This document shows, piece by piece, positions 1 through 5,903 of a stretch of 6,886 nucleotides of DNA; position 1 is the stretch's first letter, and every line of letters starts with the position of its first letter. The stretch is from Cyclobacteriaceae bacterium (GTDB lineage Bacteria; Bacteroidota; Bacteroidia; Cytophagales; Cyclobacteriaceae): assembly GCA_013140395.1 (NCBI GenBank), contig JABFSY010000229.1:1-6886 (forward strand). The letters run 5' to 3'. The translations under genes were made by a program, and so were the position numbers. The notes beneath the pieces are model-generated. The model saw only the letters and a program-made list of their open reading frames with translations, made no database searches and had not been told where the DNA came from.

Positions 1-375
1 ATTATAAAATATGGAAGAGTTTTTATTTGAGCCTAAAGCAGAAACAATCAGGTACTGCGTTGCTCCGTTTTGTTTTGCAATTCGAGCCAACGCTAAAGGC
101 GCATCATAATCGACTGCCCGAAAAGCCTCTTTTGTCTTTGCCAGGCGCATGGTTGTGCCCAAACAGCAAAAGACATCGTTCGCCTGTACTTGAGCTAGGG
201 CAGTAGTAAGTTCACTAAGATCGCAAACAATGTTTGTTAGTTTAGGATGTGATTTACCCAACGGTCTTCGGCTAATGGCAATCACGGATGAATAGTGCTC
301 ATCTGCCAACATAAATTCCAATAGTTGACTACCTATCAACCCAGTGGTGCCGGCCAGTAATGCAACTTTTGCCAT
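1..375 (-). CDS. TIP30/HTATIP2-like NAD(P)-binding Rossmann protein, C-terminus beyond left edge
   Basis: The first 125 residues are visible, starting at an ATG at 375 and running open off the left edge. The N-terminus MAKVALLAGTTGLIGSQLLE carries the dinucleotide-binding glycine motif GTTGLIG (residues 9-15) of extended short-chain dehydrogenases. Further in are FCCLGTTMRLAKTKEAF (about 69-85) followed by a VDYD element, and VSALGSNKNSSIFYN at the cut edge. These match the atypical SDR branch that contains HTATIP2/TIP30 and bacterial YwnB/YbjT-like oxidoreductases, where a tyrosine in the last motif stands at the catalytic position. The substrate is unknown and the protein should be cytosolic. 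It starts 2 bp after the stop of the upstream membrane-protein gene, so the two are very likely co-transcribed. The family call is firm; the function is not known. Confidence 0.85.
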   Translation of the reverse strand, partial: MAKVALLAGTTGLIGSQLLEFMLADEHYSSVIAISRRPLGKSHPKLTNIVCDLSELTTALAQVQANDVFCCLGTTMRLAKTKEAFRAVDYDAPLALARIAKQNGATQYLIVSALGSNKNSSIFYN

Positions 376-377
376 AT

Positions 378-899
378 CTAGAAGATCTGCTGAATTTCCT
401 TTTTTAACTCCGATAGTGCATGGTTAATCAAATCCACCTTTTTATCCATCGTCATTTGAAAAACCTTTTTTGCAAGATCAATGCTAGTTGCCTCTGGTGG
501 CATTCCCGTTGCAGATTCGTTAATCATAATGATTAAATCTTCCTTTGCGTTTTTTATCTGGCTCCATACCTCCTCACTCATGTACACTTGCTGAGAAACA
601 TTGTGGTTGTACTCATTACGCACCTCATCAAGTAGAATTTTTTGAAAATCTCTGGCAGAGAAACCGGGGTTGTTTAGTCGGATGAGTAAATTTTGAGGAG
701 AAATACGCTCCAGAAATAAGATCATTCGTTCATAAGCTTGAAGTCGGGCTGGCAAAATCGTTTCGATGCTGCGGCCACGCACGTCTAGTTTTTTTAGCTC
801 AATTTCACGCTGGATAAATGATCGCACGATAAGATAAACCGCATATAGTACGATCGAGGCTGGTATCAATATCTTTCCAAATTCTAGTAAGGCATTCAT
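378..899 (-). CDS. conserved Bacteroidota single-pass membrane protein (DUF7935-like)
   Basis: This 173-residue protein has one strongly hydrophobic helix near the N-terminus (about residues 6-27, ILIPASIVLYAVYLIV at its core). A basic/acidic linker follows, then a soluble, mostly helical domain. The segments ETILPARLQAYERMILFLERI (split around residue 48-67) and the later SQQVYMSEEVWSQIKNAKED are the most family-like stretches. From memory they match the Bacteroidota family named DUF7935, whose usual length is about 170 residues. There is no cleavable signal, so the soluble part probably faces the cytoplasm. No catalytic motif is visible and the function is unknown. It heads a two-gene unit with the NAD(P)-binding protein and diverges from the IscA-like gene. 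The ATG at 899 is chosen because the hydrophobic helix follows it directly and a promoter-like motif lies just upstream. Confidence 0.8.
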   Translation of the reverse strand: MNALLEFGKILIPASIVLYAVYLIVRSFIQREIELKKLDVRGRSIETILPARLQAYERMILFLERISPQNLLIRLNNPGFSARDFQKILLDEVRNEYNHNVSQQVYMSEEVWSQIKNAKEDLIIMINESATGMPPEATSIDLAKKVFQMTMDKKVDLINHALSELKKEIQQIF

Positions 900-927
900 G
901 GGAATTATTTAATGGTCTAATATGTTC

Positions 928-956
928 GAAATTTAGCTAATTTTAAACGCATACAA
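928..956 (-). promoter_or_regulatory. candidate promoter for the DUF7935-like gene
   Basis: On the minus strand a TTG (954-956) is followed after 18 nt by TAAATTTC (928-935), one mismatch from the Bacteroidota -7 element TAnnTTTG. Transcription would start near 921, leaving a leader of about 20 nt before the ATG at 899. It is a motif match only, in an AT-rich gap where chance matches are common. Confidence 0.35.
938..945 (+). promoter_or_regulatory. weak candidate -7 element for the IscA-like gene
   Basis: TAATTTTA fits TAnnTTTG with one mismatch and would place the transcript start about 20 nt before the ATG at 972. No TTG is found at the right distance upstream, so support is weak. It lies 2 bp from the opposing -7 candidate at 928-935, so the two divergent promoters would share the same few bases. 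Confidence 0.22.
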
Positions 957-971
957 GTACACTGGAATAGG

Positions 972-1274
972 ATGTTTGACAACGTAAAACCAATTGGAAT
1001 TAGTGCAAGGGCTGCAGAAGAAGTAAAGAAGATCATGCAGTCTAAAAATATCCCTGCGGGTTATGGCCTACGACTAGGAATAAAAGGTGGTGGATGTGGG
1101 GGTGTATCGCTTATTATTGGGTTTGACAAACAAAAACCAACCGACTTGGCGTATGAACTGGAGGGTATACAGGTGTATGTTGAGAAAAAACACACGATGT
1201 ATTTGATTGGTAAAGAGGTTGATTTCTATGAAGGTGCAGATGCCAGAGGGTTTATGTTTGCTGAGGCAAAGTAA
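972..1274 (+). CDS. IscA/HesB-fold iron-sulfur accessory protein lacking the C-terminal CxCG
   Basis: The 100-residue product has the A-type carrier / HesB fold. Its N-terminus has the family pattern ISARAAEEVKKIM, followed by GYGLRLGIKGGGCGG (30-44), which carries the first conserved cysteine (Cys42). Canonical IscA, SufA and ErpA bind iron or a cluster with this cysteine plus two more in a C-terminal CGCG segment. Here the chain stops right after ARGFMFAEAK, where those cysteines should follow, so Cys42 is the only cysteine. The bases after the TAA (1272-1274) do not encode CGCG in another frame, so a recent frameshift is unlikely. This is probably a distinct one-cysteine Bacteroidota subfamily. 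Cluster transfer, iron binding or a purely structural role are all possible. It stands alone between a divergent and a convergent gene, with no suf or isc genes in view. Confidence 0.85.
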   Translation: MFDNVKPIGISARAAEEVKKIMQSKNIPAGYGLRLGIKGGGCGGVSLIIGFDKQKPTDLAYELEGIQVYVEKKHTMYLIGKEVDFYEGADARGFMFAEAK

Positions 1275-1316
1275 CATCTTGCTACTCTACTACAAGGCTT
1301 GCCCCTTTAAAAACTC

Positions 1317-1330
1317 ACAAAAGCTTTTGT
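1317..1330. terminator. weak palindrome between convergent IscA-like and folB genes
   Basis: ACAAAAGCTTTTGT is a perfect 14-bp palindrome in the 75-bp gap between two convergent stop codons. As RNA it could form only about five pairs around a four-base loop, and no clean U-tract follows on either strand. Its position suggests a bidirectional terminator, but its predicted strength is poor. Confidence 0.25.
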
Positions 1331-1349
1331 CTGGGAACTAATATTTTCT

Positions 1350-1709
1350 TCACCTAGGTTTCGAGACCACCACACTCGCTTTCTTGCATACACCTCCAAT
1401 GGGCGGATTGAATTTCGAGATTTTTACTTCCACAGCTTTTGCCGAAGGAAAAGAACGAAGTGACTGCTCAGCTATCAAATGGCCAACCGTTTCCAATAGC
1501 TTGGCAGGTCGCTCCATCACATCTTTCACAATCGCATAGACGTCTTCATAGTTAATGGTTCCGGTCAGTTCATCTCGAAAAGCAGAATCTGAAAACTCGG
1601 TATCGATTACCACGTCTACTTCAAACTTGTTTCCAGATGATCGCTCGTGTGGATAGACTCCATGGTAGGCGTGGAACTCAAGACCCTCCAGCACTACTCT
1701 GCCCGTCAT
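1350..1709 (-). CDS. folB: dihydroneopterin aldolase
   Basis: FolB converts 7,8-dihydroneopterin to 6-hydroxymethyl-7,8-dihydropterin and glycolaldehyde in tetrahydrofolate synthesis; the family acts in the cytosol as an oligomer. The 119-residue length is normal. The motifs are in order: LEGLEFHAYHGVYPHER (7-23), INYEDVY (52-58), LLETVGHLIA (71-80) and ISKFNPPIGG (97-106). Glu22, Tyr54, Glu73 and Lys99 fall where the well-studied E. coli and S. aureus enzymes have their substrate-anchoring and catalytic residues, so it should be active. The ATG at 1709 overlaps the TGA of the upstream DivIVA-domain gene by 4 bp (ATGA), which implies translational coupling. No other folate gene is in view. 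Confidence 0.96.
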   Translation of the reverse strand: MTGRVVLEGLEFHAYHGVYPHERSSGNKFEVDVVIDTEFSDSAFRDELTGTINYEDVYAIVKDVMERPAKLLETVGHLIAEQSLRSFPSAKAVEVKISKFNPPIGGVCKKASVVVSKPR

Positions 1710-2419
1710 TGAATATCGTCAAAGAATGATTTCTGTGCCTTAAATTCTGTAGAGAAAACAGGCTGAGGTACTTCTTTCACGGCTTCTTGTGATGGCAGCG
1801 CCATGGCGTTTTTTATTTCACGTTCCACTTCAGCGTTGGGAAAAAGTGTTCTTTTAGACTCTCGTTTTGCAAGTGCCAAGTGTTGATCGGGATCAAAATC
1901 ACGTGCAGCTGTTTTTGCACGCTCTACTCTATCAATCGTTTCAGCAGCAAGGCGTTTCATATCTGACAACAAATTGTCTTTATGCAACTCCAGTGTTTTA
2001 TAATGCTGGCCAAGCATTTTTACCCGTTCTTCCATTTCTGCCAGGAGCTGTTTTGAAACATACTCGGCCTCCTCGATCGAATTCTTGGCTTTTGATTTTG
2101 CCTCGTTAACCATCGAGTCAGCCTTCATTTGGGCTTCACGCAAAATTAGCTCCGCAGTCTTATTCGCCTGGTCAATTACGTTCGCGCCCGTGTCCTCCGC
2201 GGTCTTCAATGTTTTGTAAAGAGAACTTTCTACTTCGCGCAATTTTGAGACTTCGCGTTCTGTCGCTTCGTATTTGATCCGGATTTCTTTGATATCGTCC
2301 TGCATGCGTTCCCATTCCTGAGAAAGTGATTGCAGGTACGCATTTACTTCGTCTTTGTCATAGCCACGCAATACTCTTTCGAAAGCTTTTTGGCGAATTT
2401 CCAATGGGGTGATTCTCAT
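1706..2419 (-). CDS. DivIVA-domain coiled-coil protein
   Basis: Residues 2-30 (RITPLEIRQKAFERVLRGYD then KDEVNAYL) are a clear DivIVA N-terminal domain, with the conserved F, RGY and EV positions. In DivIVA/GpsB proteins this part binds curved membrane and recruits partners at poles and division sites. From about 32 to 170 the chain is a long heptad-like coiled coil rich in Glu, Lys and Ala. It is followed by a less ordered tail from about 175, ending in a SFFDDI segment. There is no membrane helix, so it is cytosolic or membrane-associated. The length (237) suits a DivIVA-type scaffold. The family is best known in Gram-positive bacteria; its Bacteroidota members are not well characterised, so a pole or division role is inference. 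It is the first gene of a unit with folB. The ATG at 2419 places the domain at the very N-terminus. Confidence 0.9.
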   Translation of the reverse strand: MRITPLEIRQKAFERVLRGYDKDEVNAYLQSLSQEWERMQDDIKEIRIKYEATEREVSKLREVESSLYKTLKTAEDTGANVIDQANKTAELILREAQMKADSMVNEAKSKAKNSIEEAEYVSKQLLAEMEERVKMLGQHYKTLELHKDNLLSDMKRLAAETIDRVERAKTAARDFDPDQHLALAKRESKRTLFPNAEVEREIKNAMALPSQEAVKEVPQPVFSTEFKAQKSFFDDIQ

Positions 2420-2542
2420 AGTGTGATTTTTTAGTTAACCAGTTTAAAAAATAGAAGAAGCTTAAAAAATGAAAAAATCGACAAACAAATATAGTAAATT
2501 GTTCTGAATATGCTTACAGTCAACTGTTTACTTTTGGTTTGT
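2420..2542. other. AT-rich gap between the CapA and DivIVA-domain genes
   Basis: This 123-bp non-coding stretch holds runs of A and T and one promoter-like motif. I see no strong hairpin that would end the CapA transcript, so some read-through into the DivIVA-folB unit is possible. Confidence 0.6.
2486..2493 (-). promoter_or_regulatory. candidate -7 element for the DivIVA-folB unit
   Basis: TATATTTG on the minus strand is an exact match to the Bacteroidota -7 consensus TAnnTTTG. Transcription would begin near 2479, giving a leader of about 60 nt. The nearest upstream TTG lies 27 nt away, longer than the usual 17-23, so the -33 half is weak or absent. Confidence 0.35.
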
Positions 2543-3646
2543 CTATTCCTTACCGCGTTCGAGAAAGTTAACGTTGAAGTTGTTCAAGAATTTCCTGGAG
2601 TCATCGATAAAAGTCTTAAACTGAAGTAATGAGGTTGGATCGGTGATAAACCCCGTTGAATCGTGTTCAAAAGAAGGTACGGGTAGTACATAAAATTTTC
2701 TTTGCCCTGTTGGTTTTTTATAGACCCACTGGAGTAGGTAACCGGCAGAATCGATTCTGCTTATTGAAATCTCTGCTGTTTTTACTTTTACCAAATCGAG
2801 TCGCACCATTCCTCCTCCGTCTCTGTATCTGTCGCGCTGCCCCGAAACGAAATTTCCGAGAGAATAAACAAGTACCTGATTATCTCTTTTACGCCATTCC
2901 ATTGGCTGCAGCACATGTGGGTGGGAGCCAATGACCGCATTTGCACCCAACCGAAAACAAAGCTCTCCGATTCTCTTCTGGTCGGCAGAAGGTTGTGACT
3001 GGTACTCCAACCCCCAGTGGGTAAAAACGATAATGAAATCAGGATGTAGCGACTTTGCCTTCAGTAAATCTTTTCGAATCAGCGCTGTATCCAAAAGGTT
3101 CACCACATTTGGCTTGGTCACCCGAAGTCCGTTGGTACCATACGTGTAGTTCAGAAGCGCAATCGTAAACCCCTTTTTTGAAATCAAAAGAGGGTACTCG
3201 TTCATTCTTTCCAAAGTATCGCGAAAAGTACCTGTATGTAAAAAATCCAAACTGTCGAGTTGGGTGATGGTTCGTTCTAGTCCTCTTCTACCCCGATCTA
3301 AGCTATGATTGTTCGCTGTCACCAAAATATCCATACCCGCGTCTTTCAGTGCCATTGCCAATTCATCGGGAGCGCTGAATTGAGGATATCCTTTATAGGG
3401 CGCTCCTGCTAGGGTTAATTCCAGATTTCCAATGGTGATATCGACCGATTCAAAATAGGGCTTAACAAATCGAAAACAGGAGTCATAGTCATACTTTTTA
3501 GTGGTCGGATTAAAGGCTGACTGAATTTGTGAATCGTGCTGCATGATATCGCCCACAAATAACAGTGACAGCCGAGTCGTGTCCTGGGAAAATGTTTTTC
3601 CGAAGATCACGAAAGACAAACATGTCATAAAAAATAGATTTCTCAT
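2543..3646 (-). CDS. exported CapA-family protein (metallophosphatase-like fold)
   Basis: The 367-residue product begins with a signal peptide (MRNLFFMTCLSFVIFGKTFS, probable cleavage before Gln21) and should be periplasmic or exported. The mature part shows the ordered motifs of the CapA/PgsA family: VGDIM (31-35), GNLE (73-76), ANNH (111-114), THWG (209-212), GSHPHV (240-245) and YSLGNF (261-266). The fold resembles calcineurin-like phosphoesterases, and these Asp/Asn/His positions would be the metal ligands. CapA proteins take part in poly-gamma-glutamate capsule production in Bacillus, but no capB, capC or ligase gene is present, so that role cannot be assumed. An in-frame upstream ATG or alternative start would add 51 residues that merely overlap the WD40 gene and bury the signal peptide, so the ATG at 3646 is chosen. 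It lies 13 bp after the WD40 stop, indicating one operon. Confidence 0.9.
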   Translation of the reverse strand: MRNLFFMTCLSFVIFGKTFSQDTTRLSLLFVGDIMQHDSQIQSAFNPTTKKYDYDSCFRFVKPYFESVDITIGNLELTLAGAPYKGYPQFSAPDELAMALKDAGMDILVTANNHSLDRGRRGLERTITQLDSLDFLHTGTFRDTLERMNEYPLLISKKGFTIALLNYTYGTNGLRVTKPNVVNLLDTALIRKDLLKAKSLHPDFIIVFTHWGLEYQSQPSADQKRIGELCFRLGANAVIGSHPHVLQPMEWRKRDNQVLVYSLGNFVSGQRDRYRDGGGMVRLDLVKVKTAEISISRIDSAGYLLQWVYKKPTGQRKFYVLPVPSFEHDSTGFITDPTSLLQFKTFIDDSRKFLNNFNVNFLERGKE

Positions 3647-3659
3647 TGCTGCCGATTTT

Positions 3660-4586
3660 CTATCTATTGACTCCACCAAATTCAATGTCCCAAATTGATA
3701 TGCTTCGATCATCGCTGGCACTTGCCAGGTAGTTACGGAAAGGCATCCACAAGAGTTTATTGACGGAAGTGCCATGGCCTGTATGACGTGCTCTATCAAT
3801 CACTTTTAGCAAATTAAGTTGGGCAGTATCCCACACTTTTATTGATTTGTCCATGCTAGCCGTTGCGAAATAGTTGCCATCAGGGCTAAAAGCAATATGA
3901 TTAATGGCGTACAAGTGAGCAGCAATTTCCTCCACCTGTTTATAGTCACTATTTGTGTCCCAGACTTTAAGCTTTGCATCACGCGAACCACTAATCAGAA
4001 AACGGCTGTTTGGCAAGAACCGAATCGTGAATATAGAATTAGAATGAGCCTGCCATTCTCTAATCAATCGAAAATCATCAAGTGCAAATACGCGAATAAA
4101 AAAGTCACTATAGCCGATGGCACACTCACCACGCTGCGGGTTAATCGCAATAGTCCGAGCACTTTTTTCAGTGGTCATAATCTTCTTCTTAATAACCCAT
4201 TTTTCCAAATCGACAATAATAACGGATCCATCACCTGTTGCAACCCATAAATCGTTTCCAGATACCTGTATGTCAAAAATAAAAGAAGAAGTGACTTTCA
4301 AAGAGGCCAACTCCTTTTTTTTTCGCCAATCCAACAAATGGATCCCTTCATAATTTTGCCCCGCCACCAGCAAGTCCTTATCCGCAAGATGAAGAAGTGA
4401 ATACACTGAGTTAGGAAGTTTCGCAACGAGTTCACCCTCCGCAAGGCTTTCAGCGTTCCACGACACAACCATGCCGTCTCCCGCACCAGAAAAAAAAAGG
4501 TGTGGTTCAGTACTTGGTTGGAGCGTATACACGCAATCTCGGTGCCCCGTAAGCGTATTTACTTTTGAAACGATGGGAGTTGTCAT
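3660..4586 (-). CDS. seven-bladed WD40 beta-propeller protein
   Basis: The 308 residues divide into seven WD40-like repeats, enough for one closed propeller: about 9-45 (ends VVSWN), 50-90 (IHLLDW), 92-130 (VIIVDL), 132-172 (IRVFAL), 174-211 (LKVWD), 216-255 (IKVWD) and 258-301 (ISIWD). Repeats 5-7 are nearly textbook, with GSRDAKLKVWD, ASMDKSIKVWD and ASDDRSISIWD; repeats 2-4 are degenerate. No signal peptide, kinase, protease or death-like domain is attached, so it is probably a cytosolic interaction platform with an unknown partner. A GTG at 4610 would add eight residues. I prefer the ATG at 4586 because the candidate promoter predicts a transcript start near 4614, leaving almost no leader for the GTG. 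It is the first gene of a unit with the CapA-type gene. Confidence 0.88.
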   Translation of the reverse strand: MTTPIVSKVNTLTGHRDCVYTLQPSTEPHLFFSGAGDGMVVSWNAESLAEGELVAKLPNSVYSLLHLADKDLLVAGQNYEGIHLLDWRKKKELASLKVTSSFIFDIQVSGNDLWVATGDGSVIIVDLEKWVIKKKIMTTEKSARTIAINPQRGECAIGYSDFFIRVFALDDFRLIREWQAHSNSIFTIRFLPNSRFLISGSRDAKLKVWDTNSDYKQVEEIAAHLYAINHIAFSPDGNYFATASMDKSIKVWDTAQLNLLKVIDRARHTGHGTSVNKLLWMPFRNYLASASDDRSISIWDIEFGGVNR

Positions 4587-4598
4587 TCTTGTATTCAA

Positions 4599-4610
4599 GT
4601 GCCATGGCAC
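4599..4610. promoter_or_regulatory. perfect 12-bp palindrome near WD40 transcript start, possible operator
   Basis: GTGCCATGGCAC is a perfect inverted repeat just downstream of the predicted WD40 transcript start and before its ATG, inside the divergent gap with the phosphopantetheinyl transferase gene. Position and symmetry suit a repressor site or a small leader hairpin. The same core (AAGTGCCATGGC) also occurs inside the WD40 coding sequence at 3768-3779, which weakens the operator reading. Confidence 0.25.
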
Positions 4611-4620
4611 AAATGAAATG

Positions 4621-4652
4621 CAAGATTAGTCTATTGGGATATTTTTGCCAAA
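4621..4652 (-). promoter_or_regulatory. candidate promoter for the WD40-CapA unit
   Basis: On the minus strand TTTG (4649-4652) is followed after 20 nt by TAATCTTG (4621-4628). That fits the Bacteroidota TTTG / TAnnTTTG promoter with one mismatch and normal spacing. It predicts a start near 4614 and a leader of about 28 nt to the ATG at 4586. It is the best two-part match in the window. Confidence 0.45.
4640..4647 (+). promoter_or_regulatory. candidate -7 element for the phosphopantetheinyl transferase unit
   Basis: TATTTTTG matches TAnnTTTG exactly and would start transcription near 4654, about 26 nt before the ATG at 4680. No TTG lies at the usual distance upstream. It sits between the two halves of the opposing WD40 promoter candidate, so polymerase could probably occupy only one at a time. 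Confidence 0.38.
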
Positions 4653-4679
4653 ATTGTACCCTGAACGTAACTTCATCCA

Positions 4680-5306
4680 ATGCCTCTTTACAATCTAAAA
4701 AACACAGGAACAGAAAGTGCATGGGGCATCTGGAAAGTGGAGGAATCGGCAGAAGAACTCGCTTTTACCGCCTTCGAAGAAGCTCCGGAGGGAATCATTC
4801 ACTTAACAAAAAGACTGGAGTGGCTGGCCAGCCGCGTATTAGTTCGTACACTTTTGGAGCAAAACGACCTTCCCTACTCCGGTATTCATAAAGATGAATT
4901 TGGAAAACCGTTCCTTCGTGAACTAACCCATCATGTCTCGCTTTCACATGCCTATCCATATGTAGCAGTTCAACTAGACAAAAACAAATCTGTGGGCATT
5001 GATATTGAACAACCAACCGAGAAACTTTTACGGGTAGCTCCAAGGGTGCTTTCAATGGAGGAGTTGGAAAATGCGGGATCTGATATCCGAAAACATTGCG
5101 TCTACTGGTGCGCCAAAGAAGCCTTGTACAAAGTGTATGGAAAACGTGGCCTCCATTTTGCAGAACAACTACTAGTCGAGCCGTTCATTCTTGAGGAGAC
5201 GGGTGATTTGAATGGAACGATTACTGTGCGAGAAGAAAAACTAAATGTAGCTTTGTCTTATGAAATTGAACCGGAATTTGTCGTGGTCTATACCAACCCC
5301 CATTAG
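4680..5306 (+). CDS. 4'-phosphopantetheinyl transferase, Sfp type
   Basis: This enzyme moves the phosphopantetheine arm of coenzyme A onto a serine of acyl or peptidyl carrier proteins, turning apo- into holo-carrier; it acts in the cytosol. The 208 residues carry the superfamily motifs: KDEFGKPFL (71-79), VSLSHAYPYVAV (86-97), VGIDIE (105-110, with Mg-binding Asp108 and Glu110) and WCAKEALYK (143-151, the WxxKEAxxK signature with Glu147). Its length and two-half layout fit the Sfp/HetI/AcpT branch rather than the ~125-residue AcpS. No polyketide or peptide synthetase gene is nearby, so the fatty-acid carrier protein is the likely general substrate, but that is inference. The ATG at 4680 gives an MPLYN start typical of Bacteroidota members. 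The downstream thioredoxin-like gene begins 1 bp after its stop. Confidence 0.93.
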   Translation: MPLYNLKNTGTESAWGIWKVEESAEELAFTAFEEAPEGIIHLTKRLEWLASRVLVRTLLEQNDLPYSGIHKDEFGKPFLRELTHHVSLSHAYPYVAVQLDKNKSVGIDIEQPTEKLLRVAPRVLSMEELENAGSDIRKHCVYWCAKEALYKVYGKRGLHFAEQLLVEPFILEETGDLNGTITVREEKLNVALSYEIEPEFVVVYTNPH

Positions 5307-5307
5307 C

Positions 5308-5865
5308 ATGAAAAATCTGTTCTATCTTTTACTATTCGTGTCAGCCATTGCCAATGCCCAGGTGAGTGTTGCCGACTTTAGCCTGAATGACGTGAATAAA
5401 AAAACCATTGTTGCGCTTAATGAATTTAAGAATCTGAATGCGGTCGTAGTTTTGTTTACAACCAACGAATGCCCTTTCGACAGCTATTACAAAACGCGAG
5501 TAAAGACTCTTATTGAATCGTATAGGGGAAAAGTCCAATTTCTCCTGATCAATTCCGCCAACGATCCACAAGAAACCCCGGAAAAAATGGCAATCCATTA
5601 TACTGATTTTGGCGTCCCCTACCTGGAAGACAAAGAGCAGATCGCGATGGATTTGTTCGGAGCGCGCAAATCACCAGAAGTTTATTTGTTAAAGCCGGAA
5701 GGCAATCAGTTCAAAGTGGTTTACAGTGGAGCGATTGATGACAATCCGCAGGTAGCTGAAGACACCAAAGAAAATTATCTAAAAGATGCCATTGATAAGG
5801 TGCTAGCTGGCCAGAAAATTGAAATTGAAAACAATCGAGTCATTGGCTGCACTATCAGAAGGTAA
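5308..5865 (+). CDS. exported thioredoxin-fold protein with single N- and C-terminal cysteines
   Basis: The 185-residue product starts with a signal peptide (MKNLFYLLLFVSAIANA, likely cut before Gln18), so it acts in the periplasm or is exported. The rest is a redoxin/thioredoxin fold. Strand VVVLFTTNECPFDSYY holds Cys55, followed by Pro rather than by a CxxC pair. The KSPEVYLL segment holds the cis-proline (Pro123). A second cysteine, Cys181, lies in the tail GCTIRR. Together they resemble AhpC/TSA-like or thioredoxin-family proteins that use one reactive cysteine and a distant resolving cysteine, but reduction of a disulfide or peroxide is inference. Other in-frame starts lie upstream from 5260, but they would overlap the transferase gene and displace the signal peptide, so the ATG at 5308 is chosen. 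Only one base separates it from the transferase stop, so the two genes are co-transcribed and perhaps translationally coupled. Confidence 0.88.
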   Translation: MKNLFYLLLFVSAIANAQVSVADFSLNDVNKKTIVALNEFKNLNAVVVLFTTNECPFDSYYKTRVKTLIESYRGKVQFLLINSANDPQETPEKMAIHYTDFGVPYLEDKEQIAMDLFGARKSPEVYLLKPEGNQFKVVYSGAIDDNPQVAEDTKENYLKDAIDKVLAGQKIEIENNRVIGCTIRR

Positions 5866-5876
5866 AACGTTAGCAG

Positions 5877-5902
5877 CGGTTTGAGAAAATTGTTTTCTAC
5901 CG
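5877..5902. terminator. candidate bidirectional terminator between convergent genes
   Basis: CGGT (5877-5880) pairs with ACCG (5899-5902), and AGAAAA (5884-5889) pairs with TTTTCT (5893-5898) around the loop TTG. There is a three-base bulge on one side. The hairpin fills most of the 38-bp gap between two convergent stop codons. No long U-tract follows, so it may work weakly. Confidence 0.4.
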
Positions 5903-5903
5903 A

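Noticed and set aside
1799..1810. CCATGG-centred palindromes at about 1801, 3771 and 4603 as a shared operator
   Set aside because: Two of the three lie inside coding sequence and their flanks differ, so the common six-base core is most likely chance.
1867..2109. Plus-strand open frame antisense to the DivIVA-domain gene
   Set aside because: It is a shadow of the coiled-coil coding strand, with no domain or start signals.
2510..2629. Plus-strand 39-codon frame with a hydrophobic start (MLTVNCLLLVCLFLTAF)
   Set aside because: It looks like a small secreted peptide, but most of it is antisense to the C-terminal end of the CapA-type gene and it has no clear promoter or known match.
3647..3799. 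N-terminal extension of the CapA-type gene by 51 residues
   Set aside because: It lies wholly inside the WD40 gene in another frame and would place a clear signal peptide in the middle of the protein.
4507..4722. Open frame on the minus strand across the WD40/transferase gap
   Set aside because: It overlaps both well-supported genes, has no recognisable domain, and covers the divergent promoter region.
5260..5307. Longer start for the thioredoxin-like gene
   Set aside because: It overlaps the end of the transferase gene and puts extra residues before a well-formed signal peptide starting at 5308.
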